From: an uncultured Synergistaceae bacterium
Lineage (GTDB): Bacteria; Synergistota; Synergistia; Synergistales; Dethiosulfovibrionaceae
Reading direction: 5' to 3'
DNA length: 15,387 bases
Assembly: GCA_902489135.1 (NCBI GenBank)
Contig: CABTYW010000046.1
Location: forward strand, 1-15,387
The notes beneath the pieces were generated by a model. The model saw only the letters and a list, made by a program, of their open reading frames with translations. It had not been told where the DNA came from and did no database searches. The translations under genes and the position numbers were made by a program. This document shows positions 1 through 6,716 of the stretch, piece by piece. How positions within the stretch are numbered: the stretch's first letter is position 1; every line of letters begins with the position of its first letter.

Positions 1-21
1 AGACGTGTGCTCTTCCGATCT
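1..21. other. Illumina sequencing adapter remnant (not genomic)
   Basis: The first 21 bases equal the 3' end of the TruSeq read-2 adapter (core GTGCTCTTCCGATCT). Genomic sequence starts at base 22. The apparent TAA at 21-23, just upstream of the first gene, is formed by the last adapter base plus two genomic bases and is not a real stop. The window start is thus an assembly end. Confidence 0.95.
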
Positions 22-533
22 AAATAGACATTCCCCAATTTGAAGTTCTCGTCATGGACGAAATCGGCAAAAACATTTCGGGAACGGGCTTCGACACCAA
101 CGTCGTCGGCCGCTACAATTCCGACTGCGCCTTCGGCGGCCCGAAAATCAAGCGCGTGGCCGCTTTGGACATTACCGACGTTTCCCACGGCAACGGCAAC
201 GGCATCGGGATGCTGGACATGACCACGCGCCGCGCCTATGAAAAGTTCAGCATGGAACAGACCTACCCCAACTGCATCACTTCCACCGTGCCGCTCACCG
301 TAAAAATTCCCATGGTGCTGAAAAACGACCTCCAGGTTTTTCAGTGCTGCATCAAAACCTGTAACGTGTCGGCCCCCTCGAAAATCAGAATTGTGCGCAT
401 CAAAAACACCCTGTCGCTCGATGAGATCGAAGTTTCAACGTCGCTGATCCCCGAGGTTCAGGCCCATCCCCGCATGGAAATTCTCAGCGCTCCCTATGCC
501 CTGAACTTCGACGCCTGCGGCAATCTCTTTTAG
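22..533 (+). CDS. LarA-like nickel-pincer-cofactor isomerase family protein, 3' part
   Basis: About 170 C-terminal residues are present; the frame is open from base 24 and would continue upstream of the contig end. Family members are about 420-430 residues, so roughly 60 % is missing. Diagnostic stretches seen are VMDEIGKNISGTGFDTNV, LDITDVSHGNGNGIG, TTRRAYEKF, YPNCITSTV and VRIKNTLSLDEIEVS. I recall these from the large LarA/DUF2088-related group that NCBI calls nickel pincer cofactor-dependent isomerase group 22. LarA itself racemises lactate with a Ni-pincer nucleotide; this subgroup probably acts on another 2-hydroxy acid, substrate unknown. The N-terminal half with the pincer-binding lysine and nickel-ligand histidine lies outside the window, so catalytic competence cannot be judged. 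The gene ends with TAG at 531-533. The first ATG in view (54) is internal, not a start. Confidence 0.75.
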
Positions 534-858
534 CCCGACGCCCGCGGCGATACGCCGACAGCCGGGCAGGAAAGCGGGCGCCGCTTCGCAAAACGCAACA
601 GACGGTCCCAGAAGTTCCGATCGAAAATCCGCGGCGTTCAGGCGCGAGCGTCCGCCGCAACCTGTTCCCCACACGCGAAAATCCGCCTTCTTCAAACCGT
701 CGAAAACCCCATTGAAGGTAAGCGGCGCCGCAAACTCCAGGCAAAAACTTCATGAAAGGCCAAGGCCCCTTTTTCCCGAAAGATGCGGGAAAAAGGGGCC
801 TTGGCCAATCAAAGGAAGCTGCCGAAATTCAATACGTTTCGAAAGTTCTCTTCGCCGT
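534..858. other. Intergenic region with no supported gene
   Basis: These 325 bases between the LarA-like gene and the small minus-strand membrane gene hold one strong structure, the hairpin at 758-806. Several open frames of 85-93 codons exist on both strands, but they are rich in Arg, Gly and Pro, lack ribosome sites and resemble no family, so I treat them as chance frames in GC-rich DNA. Confidence 0.5.
758..806. terminator. Perfect 21-bp hairpin, probable bidirectional terminator
   Basis: Left arm 758-778 and right arm 786-806 are perfect reverse complements (arm begins GGCCAAGGCCCC and contains a T5/A5 block), with a 7-base loop AAAGATG. It lies 3' of both the plus-strand LarA-like gene and the minus-strand 53-residue gene, the right place for a shared terminator. 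No long external U tract follows in either direction (TTTC on the minus side), so the U-rich part would be inside the stem. Confidence 0.55.
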
Positions 859-1020
859 TCACTCGCGCCTCCGCGTGAACAGCGCGTAGCCCGACAACGA
901 CAAAATGATCACCAGACCGTGGACAAACCGCGTCCAGAGTCCCGTCAGTCCGGCGCTGACAATTCCCGCCTCGATGATGCCGATGATGATTAAAGGTGCC
1001 GTAAATCGTTCCCTTTTCAC
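859..1020 (-). CDS. 53-residue membrane protein of unknown function
   Basis: Translation from GTG at 1020 gives 53 residues ending at TGA 859-861: a short basic head (MKRERF), a hydrophobic run APLIIIGIIEAGIVSAG, the link LTGLWTRF, a second hydrophobic run VHGLVIILSLSGYALF, and a basic tail TRRRE. This is a textbook hairpin of two membrane helices with both ends positively charged, so N- and C-termini are predicted cytoplasmic. A GAGGAAG ribosome site lies about 7 bases before the GTG. The frame stays open upstream to about 1386 but that part overlaps the opposite-strand gene and is not protein-like, so I chose the GTG. It is divergent from the SH3b gene and followed by the hairpin at 758-806. 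I do not recognise the family; small two-helix proteins of this sort occur as hypothetical membrane proteins or transporter accessory peptides. Confidence 0.6.
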   Translation of the reverse strand: MKRERFTAPLIIIGIIEAGIVSAGLTGLWTRFVHGLVIILSLSGYALFTRRRE

Positions 1021-1057
1021 CCTCAGCTTCCTCTGCAGCGCGCCCGACGGCGTTTCG

Positions 1058-1066
1058 TGATATGAT
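1058..1066 (+). promoter_or_regulatory. Possible extended -10 promoter of the SH3b gene
   Basis: TG-A-TATGAT matches an extended -10 element, 72 bases before the start codon. No good -35 is seen at the right distance, which is tolerable for extended -10 promoters. It would give a 5' leader of about 65 bases. Confidence 0.35.
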
Positions 1067-1137
1067 ATTTGTGAACGTCGTTCGTTGGTTTTAGAGCACC
1101 ATGACGAACAAATCCGCCAAGAACGAGGACTTATAAA

Positions 1138-2232
1138 ATGCCCTATTTCCCATGGAACTCCACTGAAAAACTCCTTCGAAAAATTCTTCAATCGCCCGAG
1201 GTGAAATCGGCGGCAGTCTTTTTGAAAAAGGAGGCCGTCAGACTGCGCGACGCCGACGAGAGCAAAAAAGCGGTCCGCCGCCTGGCCTCCGCCGTAAAAA
1301 ACGGTCTTCTCGAGGCAAAATATCGGATCTCTCAGTCTCCCCTCACGGCTGAGGTCAAAAAGAACGCCCATTCCGCCCTGATCCATTCGCTCAGGACTGT
1401 AGGCTCTCTATGTGCCGCCGGCGCCGTCCGGCTGGAACAGGGAGCTTCCGTCGGAACGCTTCCTCCCGCCGTAGAGCCCGAAAGCCCCTTAAAACCGACG
1501 GTGAGCCGTTTCTCGCCGCAGCGCCCCCTTTTCAGCCGATCTGCGCCGAGCTCTCGCCGTTTTATCCGCACCTCCAACAGCATTCACCGCTCCCGCCGGA
1601 GGTTTTCATTCGCGTCGTGGATTCTTGCGCTGGCCCTTGTCGGCGGTGTGGCCGGAGGCGCCTATTATTATTTCAACGGCAGAACCGCCCCTCTGCCCGA
1701 CGGCAGCGGCGCGGCCATCGCCGTCCTGAAGCGCATGAACTCGGCGCCTCAGGATAAAACGCCCGCCGACGAAAAGCCCGCCGCGGCGAAATCCTGCAGA
1801 CAGGTCCGCCTCACCCGAAGCGGCGTCAATCTTCGCGACGATCATGCCACAACGGGAACAAAAATTCTTGACCGGCTTGACGCCGAAAGGGTGCCTCTTT
1901 TGGAGCGCTGGCAGGACGCCAAAAGCGGTCAGCTCTGGTTTAAAGTGCAGTCCTCGAAGGGGACGGGCTGGGTTTCGGCCCAAAATGCCGTGGAAGTTCA
2001 GATCCACGAACAGAAAAGCTCCGGCGGCGCTTCGGGATTTCTCAAGGGAACGGGCGTCAACGTGCGCGACGGCCATTCCGTCAAAGGCACAAAGGTTTTG
2101 GCGCAGGTGAGCAACCGTTCCGTCACCGTGCTTGAGCGCTGGCAGGGCACGGGCGAAGCCTTTCCGTGGTACAGAATTCAACTGGGAAAGGGTGACGGCT
2201 GGGTTTACGGCCGTTATATCGAGATCCTCTAA
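1138..2232 (+). CDS. Single-pass membrane protein with two C-terminal SH3b domains
   Basis: The product has 364 residues. Residues 1-155 form a basic, partly helical, then Pro/Ser/Arg-rich region with no signal peptide. Residues about 157-178 are one membrane helix (WILALALVGGVAGGAYYYF) preceded by RSRRRF, so by the positive-inside rule the N-terminal part is cytoplasmic and the C-terminal part is outside. A short Ala/Pro/Lys linker leads to two bacterial SH3 repeats at about 222-288 and 299-364, both with the hallmark pattern GVNxRDxH...GTKxL...VxxLERWQ...GWV. SH3b domains usually bind cell-wall peptides or glycans, so I infer an envelope-anchored wall-sensing or scaffold role. Start: ATG 1138 with a GAGG ribosome site 8-11 bases upstream. 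It is alone in its transcript, divergent from the 53-residue gene. The long cytoplasmic region matches no domain I know. Confidence 0.8.
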   Translation: MPYFPWNSTEKLLRKILQSPEVKSAAVFLKKEAVRLRDADESKKAVRRLASAVKNGLLEAKYRISQSPLTAEVKKNAHSALIHSLRTVGSLCAAGAVRLEQGASVGTLPPAVEPESPLKPTVSRFSPQRPLFSRSAPSSRRFIRTSNSIHRSRRRFSFASWILALALVGGVAGGAYYYFNGRTAPLPDGSGAAIAVLKRMNSAPQDKTPADEKPAAAKSCRQVRLTRSGVNLRDDHATTGTKILDRLDAERVPLLERWQDAKSGQLWFKVQSSKGTGWVSAQNAVEVQIHEQKSSGGASGFLKGTGVNVRDGHSVKGTKVLAQVSNRSVTVLERWQGTGEAFPWYRIQLGKGDGWVYGRYIEIL

Positions 2233-2734
2233 AAAGCACCGAAGCCGCCGCACGCCCCTTTTACGGGGCACAACGAAAGCTACGCCGCATGGGGGGCGAA
2301 GAAAGCGGCGATCGCCGCCGCCACGCCGAACAACGAGACGTTGACGGAGTTCTGTTGTCTTCCCATCCCCTGTAAGGCGTCACGATGACGCTTCCCATGG
2401 CGTCAATCGGCTTGTTCCTCCCGGAGCGGCTTTTTCATGAATGTCCGGGCCGGCACCCGCCTCAGCGCAAAGTATCTTTCGCGCTTTGGGCACGGCAAAG
2501 CCCCACGTCGCGGCCCGGCACTGAAAAACCCGGCGTGTCGTCAAAATCCATCTTTTCGGCGTCGAGAAAAACAACGCGATGACGCAATCCACGAGCCTCG
2601 CCTCAAGGGAGTTCTCTGCGTTTCCATTGTATCGCCGAACCCGAAAGGGCTCTTCTCGCCGCGGCGTTCAACGGGCTCCGCTGACTGCGGGTTTTGCCCG
2701 ACGGCTTTTGCAGCTGCAGGAAAGGACAACCGAA
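2233..2734. other. Long intergenic region, possibly with decayed coding remnants
   Basis: These 502 bases separate two plus-strand genes. Visible: a weak hairpin at 2254-2269; a 15-base palindrome GCGTCA-CGA-TGACGC at 2377-2391; a 28-codon minus-strand frame at 2280-2366 with a hydrophobic core (SLFGVAAAIAAFFA) but no ribosome site; and a minus-strand frame near 2470-2590 reading RVVFLDAEKMDFDDTPGFS, which faintly resembles the N-terminus of D-2-hydroxyacid dehydrogenases. None is a supported gene. The reading frame of the downstream U32 gene is open back to 2579, but the extra residues are not family-like. Confidence 0.4.
2254..2269 (+). terminator. Weak hairpin after the SH3b gene
   Basis: GCCCC-TTTTAC-GGGGC, a 5-bp all-GC stem starting 21 bases after the stop. 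There is no following U tract, so termination here is uncertain. Confidence 0.2.
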
Positions 2735-5200
2735 ATGAAAAAACCGGAACTGCTGGCTCCCGCCGGCACCTTTGAGGCCCTTGAAGCCGCCGTAGGCGCC
2801 GGCGCCGACGCCGTTTACCTCGGCGGCTCCAATTTCGGCGCACGGGCGTTCGCCGGAAATTTCGACCATGACGAACTTCAGCGTGCGCTGCTTTTCGCCC
2901 ATCGCCGGGGCGTACGCATTTACGTTACCGTCAACACTCTTTTCGACGACAGCGAAACCCGAGAGTTGGCGGAAGAGCTGCTGTTTTTGAACAACGCCGG
3001 CGCCGACGGTCTCATCGTTCAGGATTTCGGCGTCATTGGTCTGGCGCGCCGACTTATTCCTCAAATGCCCCTTCATGCCAGCACGCAGATGACGGTGATG
3101 AACTCGCCGGCGGCGCGCTTCGCCCGCAGCGCGGGAATGTGCCGCATCGTCCCGGCCCGCGAGCTGTCGCTGGAGGCCTGGAAGTCCATCAGCGCGCAGG
3201 GCGTTGAAACCGAGGCCTTTATCCACGGCGCTCTGTGCATCTGCTGCTCGGGACAGTGTCTCATGAGCAGCTTCATCGGAGGCAGAAGCGGCAATCGGGG
3301 CCGCTGCGCCCAGCCCTGCCGCATGCCCTACCGCCTCGTCGACCATGAGGGCAAAACCCTTTCCGTCAACGCGGGAGCCTATCTGCTGAGTCCCAAAGAC
3401 ATGAACACGCTGCCGCTTCTCCCCGAACTTCTTGAGACGGGGGTGACGTCTTTTAAAATCGAGGGGCGCATGAAACGGCCGGAATACGTCGCCGTCGTCA
3501 CCGACGTCTACCGGCGCGCCTTCGACAGCCGACGGGAGGGGCGGTACGGCTTTTCCGCCGGGGACTCTGCGCGCGTTGAACAGATCTTCAACCGCGGATT
3601 TACCACGGCATACCTGAAGGGCTGTCCCGGCAAAAACATGATCAGCCATGAGCGTCCCGACAACCGCGGCGTGCCCGTCGGCACCGTCGTAGCCCGCCGC
3701 GGAACTCAGGCGGCCGTCGCGCTGGAAAAGGAGCTGCGCTGCGGAGACGGGCTGGAATTCACTTCCGGCGGACGTTCCTGGGGCACGACGCTCAGCGCCA
3801 TGACGCTGCAGGGGAAAGCGGTCAAAAGCGCGCCCGCGGGTTCGCAGCCCGAAATGGCCGTTCCGCAGGCAGTGCGTCGGGGAGCCGTCGTCCGCCGCAC
3901 GTTGGACAGCGCGCTGATGGAGGATGCCGCCCGTTTTTTCGGAGGAGGAAAAAAACGCCTCATTCCCGTTGACGCCAAAGTTACCGCCGCGGCGGGAACG
4001 CCCCTTGAAGTTCTCTTCACCGACGACGAAGGACACTGCGGCCGCGGCGTCACTCAGTTTGTCGCCGAAGCGGCCCGCAGCCGCCCTCTTGACGACGCCA
4101 TGCTGCGCAAACAGCTGGGACGGCTGGGCGACACCGACTACGCTTTGAGAAATCTGGATCTGCACCTCAGCGGCAATGTTATGGTTCCTCTGAGCCGGCT
4201 GAACGAAGCCCGCCGAAGCGCCATCGCCCAACTTGACGCCGCCCGCATTGAAGCCTTCGCGCCCGCCCGCCCCACAGTCACGAAAGAGAAAATCGCCGCC
4301 GTCTTTGAAGAAGACCTGAAGGCGCGAAAGGATCGAAAACAGGGGCCCGACCTCGCTCGCCCGACGGTTTCGGTGTGGGTTGACACCGTGGAAAAAGCTC
4401 AGGCCGCTCTCGAGGGCGGCGCCGACTGGATTATTTTCGGCGGCGACCGTTTTTCTTCAAAGGACCGTTCCTTCAGAGATTACGCCGAAGTCATCGCCCG
4501 AACGCGCCGCGCCGGAAAGAAAATCGCCGTGAGCACGTCGCGACTCATTTTAGAAGAGCAGCTGGAGTATTATGGCGGCTTTCTCGCAGAAGCCGATCGG
4601 GCAAAACCCGACATGATCTGCATCCACAATCTCGGCGCGTGGCAAATGGCCCGCGAGCTTGCCGTGAAAACGCCGCTGTGGGCCGACATGAGCCTCAACA
4701 TCGCCAACGGTCAGAGCCTGGCCTTCTGGGCGGAGCAGGGAGCGGCAGGCGCCACACCTTCGGCCGAGCTCAGCCTCGGACAGATCAAAGTGCTGGCGCA
4801 GAACAGCCCGCTGCCCCTTGAGTGTCTCGTTCAGGGGCGCATCGAAATGATGGTGTCCCAGTACTGTATCGCCGGCAGCTTTTTGGGCGGCATCGACAAA
4901 GGCCCCTGCACCTTCCGCTGCAAAGAGCCGCTCTTTTTGCGCGACCGCACCGGCGCCGACTTTCCCCTTGTGGGAGACCAATTCTGCCGCATGCACGTGC
5001 TCAATTCGCAGGATCTCTGCGTGCTGACGCTGGCGCCGCAGCTTCTCCGGTGGGGCATCCGCCTGAGAGTGGACGCGCGATTCTACACCGCGGAGCAAAC
5101 CCGCAGGGTGACGAAGCTTTGGCACGGCATCCTTCGGGGCGAAATCGCCGACAACATGCCGAACACCACTCGGGGACATTACCGGCGCAGTGCCTTTTGA
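2735..5200 (+). CDS. U32-family protein, long form (probable Fe-S RNA-modification enzyme)
   Basis: 821 residues. The start ATG 2735 has the ribosome site AGGAAAGGA about 8 bases upstream and gives the canonical N-terminus MKKPELLAPAGTFEALEAAV; an earlier in-frame ATG at 2579 adds 52 atypical residues. A TIM-barrel-like N-terminal domain carries the U32 signature at about 160-178 (EAFIHGALCICCSGQCLMS), then RCAQPCR near 190 and KIEGRMKRPEYVAVV near 245. The C-terminal third has a second cysteine set: SQYCIAGSFLGG (about 708), CTFRC (about 726) and QFCRMHVLNSQDLC (about 750-762). Long U32 proteins carry a central DUF3656-type domain and a C-terminal repeat. Although filed as peptidases, E. coli U32 members RlhA and TrhP hydroxylate 23S rRNA C2501 and tRNA U34, with conserved cysteines needed for activity. 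RNA hydroxylation is therefore the likeliest role; the substrate is open. It stands alone, with a terminator at 5237-5286. Confidence 0.88.
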   Translation: MKKPELLAPAGTFEALEAAVGAGADAVYLGGSNFGARAFAGNFDHDELQRALLFAHRRGVRIYVTVNTLFDDSETRELAEELLFLNNAGADGLIVQDFGVIGLARRLIPQMPLHASTQMTVMNSPAARFARSAGMCRIVPARELSLEAWKSISAQGVETEAFIHGALCICCSGQCLMSSFIGGRSGNRGRCAQPCRMPYRLVDHEGKTLSVNAGAYLLSPKDMNTLPLLPELLETGVTSFKIEGRMKRPEYVAVVTDVYRRAFDSRREGRYGFSAGDSARVEQIFNRGFTTAYLKGCPGKNMISHERPDNRGVPVGTVVARRGTQAAVALEKELRCGDGLEFTSGGRSWGTTLSAMTLQGKAVKSAPAGSQPEMAVPQAVRRGAVVRRTLDSALMEDAARFFGGGKKRLIPVDAKVTAAAGTPLEVLFTDDEGHCGRGVTQFVAEAARSRPLDDAMLRKQLGRLGDTDYALRNLDLHLSGNVMVPLSRLNEARRSAIAQLDAARIEAFAPARPTVTKEKIAAVFEEDLKARKDRKQGPDLARPTVSVWVDTVEKAQAALEGGADWIIFGGDRFSSKDRSFRDYAEVIARTRRAGKKIAVSTSRLILEEQLEYYGGFLAEADRAKPDMICIHNLGAWQMARELAVKTPLWADMSLNIANGQSLAFWAEQGAAGATPSAELSLGQIKVLAQNSPLPLECLVQGRIEMMVSQYCIAGSFLGGIDKGPCTFRCKEPLFLRDRTGADFPLVGDQFCRMHVLNSQDLCVLTLAPQLLRWGIRLRVDARFYTAEQTRRVTKLWHGILRGEIADNMPNTTRGHYRRSAF

Positions 5201-5229
5201 GCGCCGCGCGGCAAGCACGACGCAGACAT

Positions 5230-5286
5230 AAAAAAACGTCGGGGAGGGAAGACGGCAGAACGGTCTGTCGCTTTCCCTCCCCGACG
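5230..5286. terminator. Convergent rho-independent terminator
   Basis: Arms 5237-5250 and 5273-5286 (CGTCGGGGAGGGAA and its complement) pair perfectly over 14 bp, and the inner part (5251-5259 with 5264-5272) extends the stem around loop ACGG. On the minus strand the stem is followed by seven Ts (A7 at 5230-5236 on plus), a classic terminator for the decayed gene arriving from the right. For the plus-strand U32 gene the tract is only CATCTTTG, but the stem probably serves both. Confidence 0.8.
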
Positions 5287-5289
5287 CAT

Positions 5290-5890
5290 CTTTGACGGCC
5301 GCGCTCCGCCGCCGGCCACTTCCGTGGAGACTTCCGCGAGCGGGAACTCCACGCTCAAGGAATTTCAAAACCTCATTTCGGCGCCGAACACCGCCGGAGC
5401 GCACCAAACCACGCAGGATGGAGTTCCGGGGCACAATGATTTTCACCCTTCCCCGCGGCACGTGCTCGTGCCTTCCCCGCGAAAGGCCGCCGCACAGGCT
5501 TCAATTCCGACGGAGAGATCGTTGTAATTTGGAGCGACAAGTCCTTTCAATCGGCGGGATCTTTTTTGAAGCAGGTTTCGGACGGAAGCCAAGCCGGCGA
5601 AGGGCGCCAACTCCGACAGCAGGCGATGAACCGTCTGAGCGATTTCCGCCGGCCGAGAGGGGGAGGGAAGCCGAGAGATCCCCGTTGAGCGGACCCATGG
5701 ATTTCATCGAAGCGCCCCGCGGGCGCCCCATCTCCGCCAAATCTTCCGAAAGCTGAACCCTAGGAAAAGCGCAAAAGAGCGCTCGGTCGTACATGAAACA
5801 GAACGCGCATTTATTGTAAGAACAGCCCGATGACACCGGAAGCCGCGGAAAAAATCGCCCGAAGAGAACGGCAAATCCGCCCGGCGTCAT
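5290..5890 (-). pseudogene. Radical SAM protein pseudogene (frameshifted, truncated)
   Basis: Reading from ATG 5890 on the minus strand, one frame gives SSGCSYNKCAFCFMY, the CxxxCxxC motif that holds the 4Fe-4S cluster of radical SAM enzymes, then VQLSEDLAEM and LNGDLSASLPLS. That frame then loses sense, and similarity continues in a second frame: EIAQTVHRLLSELAPF, LASVRNLLQKRSRRLKGL and NYNDLSVGIEA. The order and content match radical SAM proteins that read roughly LNGD...LPL, then A-SxRN--xK...ELxxL, then GYNDLxxGIESG. The second frame stops at 5443-5445 and nothing recognisable follows, so the C-terminal third is lost. At least one frameshift lies near 5650. The remaining 200 codons compare with about 290 in intact relatives. 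The terminator at 5230-5286 still sits behind it. A sequencing error could explain one shift but not the missing end. Confidence 0.72.
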
Positions 5891-6033
5891 GCCTGTCGCT
5901 TCATTCTTCGGCGAAAATTCCGCCGCGGCGCCGATCGGAGAGAAAAAACAAGCATGGAAATGTTCCACTGCCTTCCGTTCGCCGATGAAAATACAGCGGC
6001 CGCCGGGAGCTCACGCCGGACACCGGGGAAAAA

Positions 6034-6303
6034 TTATTTGACGGGGATGACGCGGTTTGCGGGACTGCGGGCGATTTCCCGTCCCCCATCGTCCAGCTCG
6101 GCATAATAAAGAGCGTCGTAGCGGAAGCCCCACTCGTCGGCATAATAGCCGTCGGCATGACGGACCAGGAGCCGATCGACCTCGTCGACGAAGGTGCAGA
6201 TGTGCCGACTGTCGTCGCTCATCACTGAAAGGATCTCTCGCGACAGGCGATTGAACTGATCAAGAGAAAAGGAAACTTTATGCTCCGACAGAATGACAAT
6301 CAA
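6034..6303 (-). CDS. 89-residue acidic protein of unknown function
   Basis: Start chosen at TTG 6303: an AAAGGAG ribosome site (6314-6320 on plus) lies 10 bases upstream, and a TATAAT box at 6392-6397 would start the transcript after the more distant ATG at 6411, ruling that one out. The product begins MIVILSEHKVSFSLDQFNRL and ends ANRVIPVK. It is acidic, soluble and mixed alpha/beta in look, with an Asp-rich and Tyr-rich middle (DEVDRLLVRHADGYYADEW, then YDALYYAELDDGG). There is no signal peptide, membrane helix or cysteine pair (a single Cys). I do not recognise the family. The amphipathic residue pattern and good translation signals argue that it is real. Downstream on the same strand, 143 bases away, is the radical SAM pseudogene, so it may once have been part of that transcript. 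Confidence 0.6.
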   Translation of the reverse strand: MIVILSEHKVSFSLDQFNRLSREILSVMSDDSRHICTFVDEVDRLLVRHADGYYADEWGFRYDALYYAELDDGGREIARSPANRVIPVK

Positions 6304-6716
6304 CGAAAATTCGCTCCTTTCGGCGGAAGAAACCGGTGGTTCCCTCGATGAACACTCTGGCGGCTTCTCTCCTCGTTTTCTTTCTGCATCCATTATAACG
6401 GGCAGGTTCATAAAACGCTACGAGCCGAGGGGCGCTTGTCGCCTCAATTGTCCCGCGGCGGCGCCGCGCGAAAACTTCCATCGGTCCGGCAGATCGCCGC
6501 GAAAATCGCCATAACCTCGCTCGCCGTCACCGGGAAAATCACCATGGCGGCCCCTGCTCCGCCGGAAGCCCCGACGAAAATTCCGATCAGGACAGCCCGC
6601 TGAAACCGACGGCGCGCGAAGGTCCTGCAAGGGCCTTTTTTGAGGCACCCCGCGGGCTCTGAAAAACCGACCGCTTACCGCCGTTCCACCGCCGTACGGC
6701 CCCCTTAAAGGGGATT
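6304..6716. other. Region without a supported gene; possible membrane-protein remnant
   Basis: It holds the leader and promoter of the 89-residue gene (6304-6400). On the minus strand a frame ending at TGA 6444-6446 is strongly hydrophobic (AVLIGIFVGASGGAGAAMV, then FPVTASEVMAIFAAI) but has no start codon with a ribosome site and is broken upstream by a TAA near 6676. It may be the tail of a decayed membrane protein or chance. Confidence 0.3.
6392..6397 (-). promoter_or_regulatory. Consensus -10 box for the 89-residue gene
   Basis: Perfect TATAAT on the minus strand (ATTATA on plus), 89 bases before the TTG start. The -35 at 17 bp spacing is poor (TAGCGT). The box also shows that translation cannot begin at the ATG at 6411. 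Confidence 0.45.

Noticed and set aside
2579..2734. Earlier ATG for the U32 gene
   Set aside because: The 52 extra residues are not family-like, while ATG 2735 has a good ribosome site and gives the canonical KPELLAPAG start.
2603..4231. Minus-strand open frame of 542 codons opposite the U32 gene
   Set aside because: Fully antisense to a well-supported gene; Gly/Ala/Arg-biased and without motifs. High GC at third positions keeps the opposite frame open.
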